Assembly (NCBI GenBank): GCA_003529325.1
Contig: DPVW01000224.1
Span: forward strand, 3,128 to 16,412
DNA from: Candidatus Latescibacterota bacterium
GTDB lineage: Bacteria > Latescibacterota > UBA2968 > UBA8231
Length of the DNA: 13,285 bases
Direction of reading: 5' to 3'
Below are positions 1 to 8,049 of the stretch, piece after piece. The position numbers and the translations under genes were made by a program. A model generated the notes under the pieces. The model was not told the origin of the DNA, did not search any database, and saw only the letters and a list, made by a program, of their open reading frames with translations. The first letter of the stretch is position 1; every line of letters begins with the position of its first letter.

Positions 1-30
1 TCAGCAAGCCGATGATCAGCAAGCTGATAT
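1..30 (+). repeat. two-copy 15-bp imperfect tandem repeat
   Basis: TCAGCAAGCCGATGA (1-15) is followed directly by TCAGCAAGCTGATAT (16-30), 12 of 15 bases identical. In the frame ending at 49 this encodes QQADD then QQADI, a duplicated pentapeptide in the tail of the upstream protein. It may continue to the left of the window. It looks like a small coding duplication, not a regulatory site. Confidence 0.6.
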
Positions 31-49
31 TAATGATGGAAAGGCGTAG
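2..49 (+). CDS. 3' end of an upstream CDS, probably grpE
   Basis: An open frame enters from the left edge and ends at TAG 47-49. The last 15 residues read [15 protein letters not shown], an acidic, glutamine-rich hydrophilic tail. It stops 11 nt before dnaK, so it is probably co-transcribed with dnaK. GrpE, the nucleotide exchange factor of DnaK, is the usual gene in this place and often has charged, low-complexity ends. The visible part carries no GrpE domain, so the name rests only on position; HrcA or an unrelated protein is possible. Confidence 0.5.
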   Translation, partial: QQADDQQADINDGKA

Positions 50-60
50 GTAGAAGGAAG

Positions 61-2010
61 ATGGGCAAGGTCATAGGAATCGATTTGGGCACGACGAATT
101 CGTGCGTGGCGGTGATGGAGGGTGGCGAACCGGAGGTGATCTCCAACTCGGAGGGTGGTCGAACGACACCATCGATGGTCGGTTTCGCCAAGGATGGCGA
201 ACGACTGGTCGGTCAGACGGCGAAGCGCCAGGCCGTCACCAATCCGACGAACACGGTGTTCAGCATCAAGCGCTTTATGGGGCGCCGTTTCGACGAGGTG
301 CCTCAGGAACTCAAGGAAGTCCCATACACCGTCCAGATAGGCGGACGGGATCTGGCGGTGGCCGAGATCGATGGCAAGGAGTACTCGCCACCTGAGATTT
401 CGGCGATGGTGTTGCAGAAGATGAAAGCCACGGCGGAGGACTATCTGGGCGAAGAGGTGACCCAGGCGGTGATCACCGTGCCGGCCTATTTCAATGACTC
501 CCAGCGTCAGGCAACAAAAGATGCGGGCCAGATCGCCGGTCTTGAGGTTTTACGCATCGTCAACGAACCGACGGCGGCGGCGCTGGCCTACGGCTTGGAC
601 AAGAAGGACACGACGGAAAAAATCGCGGTTTACGATCTGGGTGGTGGCACATTCGATATCAGCATACTTGAGTTGGGCGACGGCGTCTTCGAGGTGAAAT
701 CAACCAATGGGGACACACACCTAGGCGGAGATGATTTCGATCAGCGGGTGATCGACTGGATTGCAGCTGAGTTTCAGACTGCGGAAGGCATCGATCTGCG
801 GCAGGATGCCATGGCTCTGCAGCGCCTGAAAGAAGCGGCTGAAAAGGCCAAGTGTGAGCTATCAGGCTCCGGCACCACAGAGATCAACCTGCCATTCATC
901 ACCGCAGATCAGACCGGCCCCAAGCACGTGCAGATGAGTCTGAGTCGGTCAAAGTTCGAGCAATTGGTCGAGGACCTGGTGGAACGCACCAAAGGGCCGT
1001 GTCAGCAAGCGCTGAAGGATGCGGGTCTGCCGGCATCCGAGATCAACGAGGTCATTCTCGTGGGTGGGTCGACCCGCATGCCAAAGGTCCAGGAGGCGGT
1101 GCAGACTGTGTTTGGTCGCGAACCGCACCGTGGCGTCAACCCTGATGAAGTCGTCGCCCTGGGGGCGGCGATCCAGGCGGGGGTGTTGGCCGGCGATGTC
1201 GATGATGTGCTGCTGCTCGATGTGACACCCTTGTCTTTCGGCATCGAGACGATGGGGGGTGTGATGACGAAGCTTATCGAACGCAACACGACAATCCCAA
1301 CGAAGAAGAGCCAGATCTTTTCCACCGCCGCCGACAACCAGCCGAGTGTTGAAGTACACGTGTTGCAGGGGGACCGCGAATTTGCCAACGACAACCGCAC
1401 CCTCGGCCGATTTCATTTGGACGGGATTCCGTCGGCACCCCGTGGCATGCCGCAGATCGAAGTTTCCTTCGACATCGACGCCAACGGCATTCTGAATGTG
1501 TCGGCAAAGGACAAGGGCACAAACAAAGAGCAGTCGATCCGCATCGAGGCTTCCAGCGGACTGTCGTTGGAAGAGATTGAACAGATGCAGAAGGATGCCG
1601 AGGCCAACGCCGAAGCGGATAAAACGCGTCGACAAGCAGTGGACAAGCGGAACGAGGCCGATCAATTGGTTTACGCCACAGAAAAGTCCCTGGCCGAACA
1701 TGGGGACAAGCTGTCAGAGGAGGATCGTAAGCCGGTGGAGGCCGCCCTCGAAGAGACGAAGAAAGCTTTGGAGGGAGAGGATGTCGATGCCATCGCCGCA
1801 GCGGTGACGCAACTGCAGGAGTCCTCCCACAAACTCGCTGAAGCAGTCTATGCCGATGTCGAGCAACAAGCGGCCGAGCAAGGTGCCCCGGAGGCAGGTG
1901 GACAACCGGATTCGGCGGCCGATGACGACGGTGTCGTAGATGCCGACTTCGAGGTCGTTGAGGACACCGGTGAGAACGCCAATGGCGACTCGAAGGACGA
2001 GAAGAAGTAG
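61..2010 (+). CDS. dnaK: Hsp70 chaperone DnaK
   Basis: ATP-dependent cytoplasmic chaperone that binds exposed hydrophobic peptides, working with DnaJ (ATPase stimulation) and GrpE (ADP release). At 649 residues it is full length. The nucleotide-binding domain (about 1-380) shows phosphate loop [14 protein letters not shown] at 5-18, [12 protein letters not shown] at 167-178, [11 protein letters not shown] at 191-201 and [10 protein letters not shown] at 332-341. The linker [10 protein letters not shown] (381-390) leads into the substrate-binding domain and a charged helical lid from about 505. The C-terminus has the bacterial [11 protein letters not shown] signature near 625-635, followed by a hydrophilic extension of about 14 residues, slightly longer than usual. 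The ATG at 61 matches the canonical [13 protein letters not shown] start; an AAGGA motif lies only 2 nt upstream, too close to be an ideal ribosome site. No heat-shock promoter or CIRCE element is in the window, so control must lie upstream. Confidence 0.98.
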   Translation: MGKVIGIDLGTTNSCVAVMEGGEPEVISNSEGGRTTPSMVGFAKDGERLVGQTAKRQAVTNPTNTVFSIKRFMGRRFDEVPQELKEVPYTVQIGGRDLAVAEIDGKEYSPPEISAMVLQKMKATAEDYLGEEVTQAVITVPAYFNDSQRQATKDAGQIAGLEVLRIVNEPTAAALAYGLDKKDTTEKIAVYDLGGGTFDISILELGDGVFEVKSTNGDTHLGGDDFDQRVIDWIAAEFQTAEGIDLRQDAMALQRLKEAAEKAKCELSGSGTTEINLPFITADQTGPKHVQMSLSRSKFEQLVEDLVERTKGPCQQALKDAGLPASEINEVILVGGSTRMPKVQEAVQTVFGREPHRGVNPDEVVALGAAIQAGVLAGDVDDVLLLDVTPLSFGIETMGGVMTKLIERNTTIPTKKSQIFSTAADNQPSVEVHVLQGDREFANDNRTLGRFHLDGIPSAPRGMPQIEVSFDIDANGILNVSAKDKGTNKEQSIRIEASSGLSLEEIEQMQKDAEANAEADKTRRQAVDKRNEADQLVYATEKSLAEHGDKLSEEDRKPVEAALEETKKALEGEDVDAIAAAVTQLQESSHKLAEAVYADVEQQAAEQGAPEAGGQPDSAADDDGVVDADFEVVEDTGENANGDSKDEKK

Positions 2011-2028
2011 AAGATACGGATCGACAGA

Positions 2029-3174
2029 ATGGAAAAACGTGACTATTACGAGGTGCTCGGTCTACAGCAAGGGGCGGACTCGGCAGCGATCAAAAGCTCC
2101 TACCGCAAGCTGGCGCTAAAATATCACCCTGACCGAAATCCGGACGACGCGGCGGCGGAAGCAAAGTTCAAAGAGGCTTCCGAGGCGTACGAGGTCCTCA
2201 GCGACGACGACAAGCGCGCCAAGTATGACCGATTCGGTCATGCTGGGGTGGAGAACAACTTCGGTCAAGGGGGCTTCCAGTGGTCGGATTTCTCTCATGC
2301 AACCGATTTCGAGGATATTTTCGGCGACGTCTTTGGCAATCTCTTCAGTGGTGGTGGCCGTGGTCGGTCACGCGGTCCATCTGGGCCACCGAAAGGACGG
2401 GACCTTCGCATCACTCTTGAGTTGAGTCTTGAGGAGGTCGCACAGGGCGTCGAAAAGAAGATCAATCTGACCAGGCAGCAGCGCTGCAAGGTCTGCGATG
2501 GCGCCGGTGCCGCCCCCGGTGCGCAGACCGAGCCCTGTGGTACCTGCAATGGCATCGGTCAGGTGCAACAGGTATCGAGATCATTCTTTGGTCAGTCCGT
2601 CACCGTCACCGCCTGTCCGACTTGTTCTGGAGAAGGCAAGATCATCTCCGATCCATGTCGGGAATGTTCCGGCGAGGGGCGGGTTCGCGAGACGGCGTCG
2701 ATCACGGTGCGTATCCCGGCAGGCGTCAGTACGGGGAACTATATCCCCCTGCGTGGCCAGGGGGACGTGGGGTCACGAGGCGGTCTCGCCGGTGATTGTC
2801 TGGTCTTTATCGAGGAACTGGAGCACGACCAATTCACCCGTGAAGGCAACGACATCCTGTTGCGACTGCCGGTAACGATCAGCCAGGCGGCTCTGGGAGA
2901 CGACGTGGAGGTACAGACCCTGCACGGAGTGGTCAAGATGAAGATCCCCGAGGGTACCCAGGCTGGTCGCGTCTTTCGCCTGCGTGGCAAGGGGGTGCCA
3001 GACGTCGATGGTCGCGGTCATGGTGATGAACTCGTAGAGGTGATCATCTGGACGCCGACCGACCTCAACTCTGAGGAGCGACAGCTGTTTGAACGGCTCG
3101 ACGAAATCCAGCAACAGCGGGCAGCAAATGAAGGCAAGGGCTTTCTCGATCGAATGCTGGAAGCGCTGAGCTGA
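2029..3174 (+). CDS. dnaJ: Co-chaperone DnaJ (Hsp40, type I)
   Basis: J-domain co-chaperone that delivers unfolded clients to DnaK and stimulates its ATPase. All type I parts are present in 381 residues: J domain at about 5-70 with catalytic HPD at 33-35, a Gly/Phe-rich linker at about 74-118, a zinc-binding domain with four CxxC pairs (C153/C156, C170/C173, C196/C199, C210/C213), and C-terminal beta domains from about 225. All eight zinc-ligand cysteines are intact, so both zinc centres should form. The start [12 protein letters not shown] is typical. The gene begins 18 nt after dnaK with only a weak Shine-Dalgarno-like CGGA, suggesting co-transcription and perhaps re-initiation after dnaK. 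Confidence 0.98.
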   Translation: MEKRDYYEVLGLQQGADSAAIKSSYRKLALKYHPDRNPDDAAAEAKFKEASEAYEVLSDDDKRAKYDRFGHAGVENNFGQGGFQWSDFSHATDFEDIFGDVFGNLFSGGGRGRSRGPSGPPKGRDLRITLELSLEEVAQGVEKKINLTRQQRCKVCDGAGAAPGAQTEPCGTCNGIGQVQQVSRSFFGQSVTVTACPTCSGEGKIISDPCRECSGEGRVRETASITVRIPAGVSTGNYIPLRGQGDVGSRGGLAGDCLVFIEELEHDQFTREGNDILLRLPVTISQAALGDDVEVQTLHGVVKMKIPEGTQAGRVFRLRGKGVPDVDGRGHGDELVEVIIWTPTDLNSEERQLFERLDEIQQQRAANEGKGFLDRMLEALS

Positions 3175-3187
3175 GCAGCGACAGAGG

Positions 3188-3985
3188 ATGTCATTCCCGC
3201 GCACACTCCCGGAGGGATCTACGACGCTACCCGGTGTGGCCAACGTCGTCGCCGTCTCTGCCGCCAAGGGAGGCGTCGGCAAGTCGACGGTAGCAGTCAA
3301 CCTGGCTCTTTCCATGGTGCAGGAGGGCGCGCGGGTGGGACTGCTTGACGCCGACATCTACGGCCCCAGCCTGCCCGTGCTGACGGGCGTCCGCGACGAA
3401 CCAGAAGTCAGAGACGGCGACCGCATACAGCCGCTTTACGCCCATGACATGGCACTGATGTCGATGGGATTTCTCGCCGGGCAGGATGCCCCCGTTATCT
3501 GGCGCGGGCCGTTGTTGGCGCAGGCGGTGCAGCAGTTCCTGCAACAGGTCGATTGGGGTGAACTCGACATCCTTATTCTCGATATGCCACCGGGAACCGG
3601 CGACATCCCACTGACTCTGAGTCAGGCCGTTGCCATGAGCGGAGCTGTCGTCGTCACGACCCCACAGAGTGTCGCGTTGCAGGACGTGGAACGCGGCATG
3701 GCGATGTTTGACAAGGTCGATGTCGATATTCTGGGCCTCGTCGAGAATATGAGCTACTACCTCTGTCCCACCTGCGACAAGCGCCATGAGATCTTTGGTC
3801 ACGGTGGAGGTCGACAGACGGCTGAGCGCCTCGATATCGATTTCCTCGGTGAGATTCCACTCGACGCGGCGATCCGCGAGGGTGGTGATCGTGGCGAACC
3901 GACGGTGCTCGCTGAACCGGAATCCCCGCGAGGCCAAGCCTTTGCCAGCATCGCGCGCGGAGTTGTAGCCGCGTTATCGGGCTGA
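3188..3985 (+). CDS. mrp: Mrp/ApbC-type P-loop Fe-S cluster carrier ATPase, short form
   Basis: Member of the Mrp/NBP35/ApbC family, dimeric P-loop ATPases that hold a bridging [4Fe-4S] cluster and pass it to target apoproteins in the cytoplasm. Seen here: deviant Walker A KGGVGKST at 27-34, DADIYGPSLP at 54-63, Walker B with LDMPPGTGD at 131-139, and the cluster-binding pair C193-P-T-C196 followed by FGHGGG. At 265 residues it lacks the N-terminal MIP18/DUF59 domain of E. coli Mrp (about 370 residues); short forms are known in many bacteria. The ATG at 3188 lies 13 nt after dnaJ; an AGAGG directly abuts it, which is too close to act as a normal Shine-Dalgarno, so translation may be coupled to dnaJ. 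The next gene encodes a NuoB-like Fe-S protein, a plausible client (inference). The eukaryotic relative NUBPL/Ind1 serves complex I assembly. Confidence 0.93.
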   Translation: MSFPRTLPEGSTTLPGVANVVAVSAAKGGVGKSTVAVNLALSMVQEGARVGLLDADIYGPSLPVLTGVRDEPEVRDGDRIQPLYAHDMALMSMGFLAGQDAPVIWRGPLLAQAVQQFLQQVDWGELDILILDMPPGTGDIPLTLSQAVAMSGAVVVTTPQSVALQDVERGMAMFDKVDVDILGLVENMSYYLCPTCDKRHEIFGHGGGRQTAERLDIDFLGEIPLDAAIREGGDRGEPTVLAEPESPRGQAFASIARGVVAALSG

Positions 3986-4004
3986 TTGGGGAGGGACCTG
4001 GGCC

Positions 4005-4403
4005 ATGCGCAGTTGGGCCCGACATCGATCACTCTGGATCCTACCCTTCGGCACGACCTGCTGCGCCGCTGATCTGGCGGCCGTTTTTGGCCCGGACCAT
4101 GATCTGGGTCGCCTCGGGGCGCGCCTCGTCTACGAACCAGCTCAGGCGGACGTGCTCGTCGTCGCGGGACGGGTGACTCGGGCGCTGGCGCCCGAGTTGC
4201 GCCGGCTCTACGACGGCATGTATGAGCCCCGTGGAGTCATTGCATTTGGTGCCTGTGCGTGTACTGGGGGGGCCTGGGTGGGTAAAGAGGTCCCAGGGGG
4301 TGCTGATACCGTAATCCCCGTAAACACCTATGTCCCGGGCTGTCCGCCGCCCCCTGATGCTCTCGTACAGGCGCTCACCCAGGTCGTGGAGAGCTTTGCC
4401 TGA
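4005..4403 (+). CDS. Stand-alone NuoB-like (complex I 20-kDa / PSST family) Fe-S protein
   Basis: A 132-residue protein that aligns over nearly its whole length with the core of NuoB, the complex I subunit carrying cluster N2, and with related small subunits of group 4 hydrogenases. Visible: SLWILPFGTTCCA with tandem C19-C20, QADVLVVAGRVTRALAPELR (47-66), RLYDGMYEPRGVIAFGACACTGG (67-89) with C84, and NTYVPGCPPPPDAL with C113. These four cysteines match the N2 ligands; C86 is an extra cysteine where NuoB usually has Ser or Asn. The protein is shorter than typical NuoB (about 160-200), missing most of the N-terminal extension, and the acid after the tandem cysteines is Asp23 rather than the usual Glu. 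A strong GGGAGGG at 3988-3995 region supports this start. No other nuo or hydrogenase gene is nearby. It could be a true NuoB, a paralogue with another role, or a piece of a split oxidoreductase; the ligand set argues that it still binds a cluster. Confidence 0.85.
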   Translation: MRSWARHRSLWILPFGTTCCAADLAAVFGPDHDLGRLGARLVYEPAQADVLVVAGRVTRALAPELRRLYDGMYEPRGVIAFGACACTGGAWVGKEVPGGADTVIPVNTYVPGCPPPPDALVQALTQVVESFA

Positions 4404-4405
4404 GC

Positions 4406-4435
4406 TTGCCGGTTTTGGCGAGGTCTGGCTATCTT
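4406..4435 (+). promoter_or_regulatory. possible internal sigma70-like promoter before prmA
   Basis: TTGCCG (4406-4411) and TATCTT (4430-4435) are separated by 18 bp, each matching four of six consensus bases. This lies in the longest gap of the left-hand gene cluster (4404-4476) and would start transcription near 4442, about 35 nt before the GTG chosen for prmA. The match is modest and may be chance. Confidence 0.3.
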
Positions 4436-4476
4436 GCAAAAAGTCTCCTGATTCCCCAACGGAAGACGAACCAATA

Positions 4477-5379
4477 GTGGTTTCCGAACAACATCCGACC
4501 ACCTGTCGAAGTTGGCCTTTTGCGGTGCTCGTCGTGCCTCGTGGACCGGCGGATGAGATTGCCTCCGAGTGCTTCGAGTTGGGCAGTTGCGGTGTACATC
4601 TCGAGGAGGCCGGCGAGCGCACTCGTCTCAACGTCTACTTCGAAGCCCCGGCGAGCGATCTCGAGATCATAGGTGATCGACTCGTACAGGGTTTACAGCA
4701 AGCCGGACGGTGGCCTGCTGGTTCACAGCGACTGATTGGGGACGTCGAACTCGAGCAGAATTGGAACGAGGCGTGGAAGCAGTTCTACCACCCAGTCTGG
4801 GCGACCGAACAAATCGTCGTGCACCCGCCGTGGCTTCCCGTAGAGATTGGTCCCGAGCAGATGGCGATCGCCATCGAGCCAGCCATGGCTTTCGGCACCG
4901 GCGGGCATGAGTCTACACAACTTGCATTACAGGCTGTCGAACATTCCGAGTGTGGTGGTCGTCGCTGTCTGGATATCGGCACCGGGACCGGAATATTGAG
5001 TATCGCTCTGGTGAAACTTGGCGCCAGCAATGTCATCGCCATCGACAACGACCCAGTCGTCATCGACAACGCGAACACGAATCTGCGCGACAACCTGGGA
5101 CCGGAAGTCGCGCGCATACAGCTGCTGTCGGGAAGCATCGATACCATCGAAGGGGCGACATTCGACTTGATTGTCGCCAATCTCGAGAGCCATCTCGTCA
5201 TGCCGTTGCTGCCAGCCATCGTCATAGCTCTGAGAGAGGGGGGCACCGCCCTGTTCTCAGGCCTCGTCGAGACCGAGCGAGATCGCTTCCTTGCCTGGCT
5301 ACAGCAGGCGGGTCTGAGGGTTGATGGTACATGGTCCAAGAACAACTGGTTCAGTTGCCGATCGCGTCGGAACCCCTAG
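4477..5379 (+). CDS. prmA: Ribosomal protein L11 methyltransferase PrmA
   Basis: SAM-dependent enzyme that trimethylates lysines and the N-terminus of ribosomal protein L11 in the cytoplasm. Numbered from the GTG at 4477 (300 residues): N-terminal substrate-recognition domain with NWNEAWKQFYHPV at 95-107, then the PrmA signature EPAMAFGTGGHESTQ at 134-148, SAM motif I LDIGTGTGILSIA at 165-177, AIDNDP at 188-193 and VANLESHL at 233-240. The start is uncertain. The frame is open back to an ATG at 4330 inside the NuoB-like gene, which would add an arginine-rich, non-homologous stretch; TTG 4396 and GTG 4525 are also in frame. GTG 4477 puts about 12 residues before the first core strand (SWPFAVLVV), has GGAAGA 10 nt upstream, and gives the usual family length. 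Its stop overlaps the next start. Confidence 0.93.
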   Translation: MVSEQHPTTCRSWPFAVLVVPRGPADEIASECFELGSCGVHLEEAGERTRLNVYFEAPASDLEIIGDRLVQGLQQAGRWPAGSQRLIGDVELEQNWNEAWKQFYHPVWATEQIVVHPPWLPVEIGPEQMAIAIEPAMAFGTGGHESTQLALQAVEHSECGGRRCLDIGTGTGILSIALVKLGASNVIAIDNDPVVIDNANTNLRDNLGPEVARIQLLSGSIDTIEGATFDLIVANLESHLVMPLLPAIVIALREGGTALFSGLVETERDRFLAWLQQAGLRVDGTWSKNNWFSCRSRRNP

Positions 5380-6128
5380 TGGCGGGAGCCTTTTTTGTCG
5401 AGACCGACGCCGTCGATGGTGATCGCCTCCTGCTGGTCGAAGAGGAGGCCCACCATGTCCGGGTCCGTCGGTACCGAGAGGGGGACATGATCGATGTGAT
5501 CGATGGTGAAGGTTGTGCATATCGCGTTCGAATCGATGGGATGACAGGCAAACGGGTAGAGGCGCAGATCGTGGAGCGGCACCTGGAGTGGGGGGAGAGT
5601 CCCGTCTGTTTGCACCTGGCCGCCGCCGTACCAAAGGGCTCGCGTTTCGATCTGGTGATCGAAAAAGGAACGGAGGTCGGTGTTGCGTCCATCTTTCCCG
5701 TATTGACGGAGCGTGGCGTAGCGCGCCCAGCTGGCGACAGTCGTCGCGTCGATCGCTGGCACCGTCTTGCACGGGAGGCAGCAAAGCAGTGTGGCCGCAG
5801 TCGCGTGCCCAGACTCGCTGAGCCTATGGCGCTGCCAATCGTCGCCGATGCATTGGCAAGGCAATGTCCCCGCCTGCTTGTGGCCAGCGCCGCGGGGGCT
5901 ATGCCGTTGGCGGAGGCGTTGTCGGGAGAGAACGGGCCGATTGGCCTGTTCATCGGCCCGGAAGGTGGCTTCGAATCAGCCGAATACGCTGCGCTCGAGG
6001 AACGGGGTGCCCGCGCCTTTACCTGGGGTGAACGAGTACTGCGGGCAGAGACGGCGGCGATTGTACTGTCAACTCTCGTACTCGACACCGTGGCGAGACG
6101 AATTGTTCGTATCCCGAAGGAGGCATGA
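5379..6128 (+). CDS. rsmE: 16S rRNA m3U1498 methyltransferase RsmE
   Basis: SPOUT-family, SAM-dependent enzyme that methylates N3 of U1498 of 16S rRNA in the assembled 30S subunit. Numbered from GTG 5379 (249 residues): N-terminal PUA-like domain with FFV at 5-7 and [12 protein letters not shown] at 25-36; catalytic trefoil-knot domain with EKGTEVGV at 95-102, [12 protein letters not shown] at 133-144, FIGPEGGF at 191-198 and [10 protein letters not shown] at 219-228. All expected motifs are intact. The GTG overlaps the prmA stop in TAGTG, a typical translational-coupling arrangement, and gives the usual N-terminus; an in-frame ATG at 5331 would add 16 residues and lie 49 nt inside prmA, which is less likely. 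prmA-rsmE is a recurrent bacterial pairing of ribosome modification genes. Confidence 0.95.
   Translation: MAGAFFVETDAVDGDRLLLVEEEAHHVRVRRYREGDMIDVIDGEGCAYRVRIDGMTGKRVEAQIVERHLEWGESPVCLHLAAAVPKGSRFDLVIEKGTEVGVASIFPVLTERGVARPAGDSRRVDRWHRLAREAAKQCGRSRVPRLAEPMALPIVADALARQCPRLLVASAAGAMPLAEALSGENGPIGLFIGPEGGFESAEYAALEERGARAFTWGERVLRAETAAIVLSTLVLDTVARRIVRIPKEA
6117..6123 (+). promoter_or_regulatory. consensus Shine-Dalgarno deciding the aroQ start
   Basis: A perfect AAGGAGG, 9 nt before the GTG at 6133, lies inside the last codons of rsmE. An ATG at 6125 is in another frame, and the frame is otherwise open far upstream, so this site is the main reason for choosing GTG 6133. Confidence 0.75.
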
Positions 6129-6132
6129 ATCA

Positions 6133-6579
6133 GTGTCAGATACCATTCTCGTCCTCAATGGTCCCAATCTGAACCGGCTCGGAACACGCGAGCCCGAGGT
6201 CTATGGCATGCTGACCCTGAAGCAGATCGAGACGGAGGTACAGGCAGAGGCCACAGCGCTCGGTGTTGCGATCCGTTGGCTACAGTCAAACCACGAAGGC
6301 ATTCTCATCGATGCCATCCACGAAGCAGCGGATCTCGCCTCGGGTATCCTTTTCAACCCAGGCGCTTTCACTCACTACAGTATCGCCCTGCGGGACGCCG
6401 TCGCCGCCGTGGGCCTGCCGACAGTCGAAGTGCATCTGTCGAATGTGCACGCCCGTGAAAGCTTCCGTCACACCTCCGTTATTGCGCCTGTCTGCATTGG
6501 CCAGATCGCCGGCTTTGGCGTACAGAGCTATCTGCTGGGGCTACGCGCCCTGGTCCGCCACTCTCGACCAAGGGCGTGA
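6133..6579 (+). CDS. aroQ: Type II 3-dehydroquinate dehydratase
   Basis: Catalyses dehydration of 3-dehydroquinate to 3-dehydroshikimate, the third step of the shikimate pathway to aromatic amino acids and folate; type II enzymes are flavodoxin-like dodecamers. From GTG 6133 it has 148 residues, the normal size. Motifs: [11 protein letters not shown] at 7-17, the lid region with likely catalytic Tyr24, QSNHEG at 51-56, [16 protein letters not shown] at 74-89 with Asn75, [11 protein letters not shown] at 99-109 with catalytic His101, and FRHTSV at 111-116 with Arg112. All key residues are present. It follows rsmE after 4 nt with a perfect Shine-Dalgarno. No other aro gene is in the window, so its presence is probably a matter of operon history. 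Confidence 0.96.
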   Translation: MSDTILVLNGPNLNRLGTREPEVYGMLTLKQIETEVQAEATALGVAIRWLQSNHEGILIDAIHEAADLASGILFNPGAFTHYSIALRDAVAAVGLPTVEVHLSNVHARESFRHTSVIAPVCIGQIAGFGVQSYLLGLRALVRHSRPRA

Positions 6580-6582
6580 ATC

Positions 6583-8025
6583 ATGAAAGCCTGTCGCGCT
6601 CTGCTGCTCCTTTTGGCGTTGCTGATCTGTGCCACTGACGTCGACGCACAGTCGGTATATGCAGTCGATCGCCAGCAGGTCAATGTTCGTGAGGATGCGA
6701 CGACACAGAGTGCCCGCATCAGTGTCTTGCGCCAGGATGAAGAGGTGATGGAACTGCGGCGAGTGGGGCAGTGGATGGAGGTGCGCATGGCGGACGGTTC
6801 GCGCGGTTGGATTCACGCTCAGCTGCTGGTCCCACGGCTACTCGTTGACGGAGAGGGTGTAAGACTGCGGGCCCGACCCTCGGCTACGGGAGCATCGGTG
6901 ACGATGCTGTTTCGTGGGCAGGAGGTGACGCGGTTATCGCAGAGTGGCAATTGGACGCAGGTTGAAATTCTGGATGGGCGAACGGGGTGGTTGTCGAGCC
7001 AGTACGTGCGCGACAAAGTGGAACAGGATTTGCGCACCGAGCGACCTCAGGTGGCCCAATCGACGACCGCCGTTGAAGTCGAGACGCCACCAGTCGCCGC
7101 GCAGCAGCGTCAACAAGAGAGCACAGGCCAGGCGGCTGCCGCCGCCCTGCAACGCGACCCGTACGCCCAAGGACTGCAACACGAAGCCGCCGGTGATCAC
7201 GCGCTGGCGTTGGACAGCTTCCTGGAGGTCCTGGTCGCCGATGGGGATCAGATCAATGCCCTCGTCCATGCAGCGCAAGCGCACCGTAAGTTGGGCGAAT
7301 ACGACGATGCCCTTGAAAAGCTCTATCGAGCTCTGCGACTAACTGGTGGGCGCAAGGATGTCTATCTGATCCTCGGGGAGATCCACCGCCAGCAGGGCGC
7401 AACAGACAGTGCCGCCAAGTATCAGTCGCTGTTCCGTGGCGAGGGACCTGTAGAAATTCCGCCCGATTCTGCCAGCATTGCACAGACGGCTGTGGTCACT
7501 GACGAGGTCGTGCCATCGCCACTGCCAGAGGGCACGGTGCTCGATGATCTACCCAAATCAAAAGTCACTGCAGATGAAGGGCTGATGTTCGACACCCCCT
7601 GGTTGCCAGTCGGTCTGGCTGGGATCGGTCTGCTGGCGCTGGCCGCCGTCGGCTGGTGGGTGCTTGGTACATCGACACATCGAACAAAGAAGGGGGCTGC
7701 TGTCGTTGCTGATCCTCGTTTTGAAAAGGTGTGGGACGAGGAGTCGCAGCAGGCGCGACAGGGTAAGGCGACGACGGAAGAAGAGGCCGAACTAGACCTC
7801 CAGATAGACACCCGCTGGCGTGAGTTGAAAGAGAGTACGGGGACCTTCGCCACTTCCCAGTCCACCGGCGAGGGTGTTGATGGAATCCTCGATCAGGTCG
7901 AGGGTTTGCGGCGCACATTGGAGGGACAGGACGAACGCTCGCGTATCTATGCGGACATCCTGCGTTTGCAGAATATGAAGATCGACGCGATGACGGAGGA
8001 AATCGCCCGGTTGCACAAAGGTTGA
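6583..8025 (+). CDS. Exported membrane protein with two SH3b domains, TPRs, one TM segment and a coiled-coil tail
   Basis: No specific family recognised. The 480-residue protein has a signal peptide (about 1-22, VDA then QS), two bacterial SH3-like domains at about 24-84 and 85-146 (VNVREDATTQSARISVLR with GWIHAQLL; VRLRARPSATGASVTMLF with GWLSSQYV), a Gln/Ala-rich linker (about 150-190), TPR-like helices at about 192-285 (including ALVHAAQAHRKLGEYDDALE), an acidic/Pro linker, a transmembrane helix at about 340-362 and a charged C-terminal region. Basic HRTKK just after the helix suggests SH3b and TPR parts outside and the tail in the cytoplasm; the last 45 residues look coiled-coil. SH3b domains commonly bind cell-wall peptides and TPRs bind proteins, so an envelope scaffold or sensor is possible; BatE-like and YgiM-like proteins share some parts but not this order. 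It begins 3 nt after aroQ, with AAGGG at 6570-6574. Confidence 0.88.
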   Translation: MKACRALLLLLALLICATDVDAQSVYAVDRQQVNVREDATTQSARISVLRQDEEVMELRRVGQWMEVRMADGSRGWIHAQLLVPRLLVDGEGVRLRARPSATGASVTMLFRGQEVTRLSQSGNWTQVEILDGRTGWLSSQYVRDKVEQDLRTERPQVAQSTTAVEVETPPVAAQQRQQESTGQAAAAALQRDPYAQGLQHEAAGDHALALDSFLEVLVADGDQINALVHAAQAHRKLGEYDDALEKLYRALRLTGGRKDVYLILGEIHRQQGATDSAAKYQSLFRGEGPVEIPPDSASIAQTAVVTDEVVPSPLPEGTVLDDLPKSKVTADEGLMFDTPWLPVGLAGIGLLALAAVGWWVLGTSTHRTKKGAAVVADPRFEKVWDEESQQARQGKATTEEEAELDLQIDTRWRELKESTGTFATSQSTGEGVDGILDQVEGLRRTLEGQDERSRIYADILRLQNMKIDAMTEEIARLHKG

Positions 8026-8049
8026 GCCCTCGGGCAAAACCCTTATGGC

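Noticed and set aside
1..60. CIRCE or sigma32 heat-shock element before dnaK
   Set aside because: No CIRCE-like inverted repeat or sigma32 boxes are present; the 60 bases hold the end of an upstream gene and an 11-nt spacer.
949..1701. 250-codon open frame antisense to dnaK
   Set aside because: It lies wholly inside the certain dnaK gene, shows no domain or signal I recognise, and long antisense frames are common opposite biased, GC-rich coding sequence.
3227..3937. 236-codon open frame antisense to mrp
   Set aside because: It mirrors mrp with no recognisable domain and no convincing start site; treated as a shadow.
5351..6088. 245-codon open frame antisense to rsmE
   Set aside because: The product is rich in Ser, Arg and Pro with no motif; rsmE is fully supported on the other strand, so this is a codon-bias shadow.
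5767..6132. Upstream part of the long open frame that contains aroQ
   Set aside because: It overlaps the end of rsmE in another frame, has no homology pattern, and AroQ already has its full length from GTG 6133 behind a perfect AAGGAGG.
8026..8035. GCCCTCGGGC as a terminator hairpin
   Set aside because: Only a 4-bp stem with a 2-nt loop, followed by AAAA on the plus strand and no T tract on either strand.
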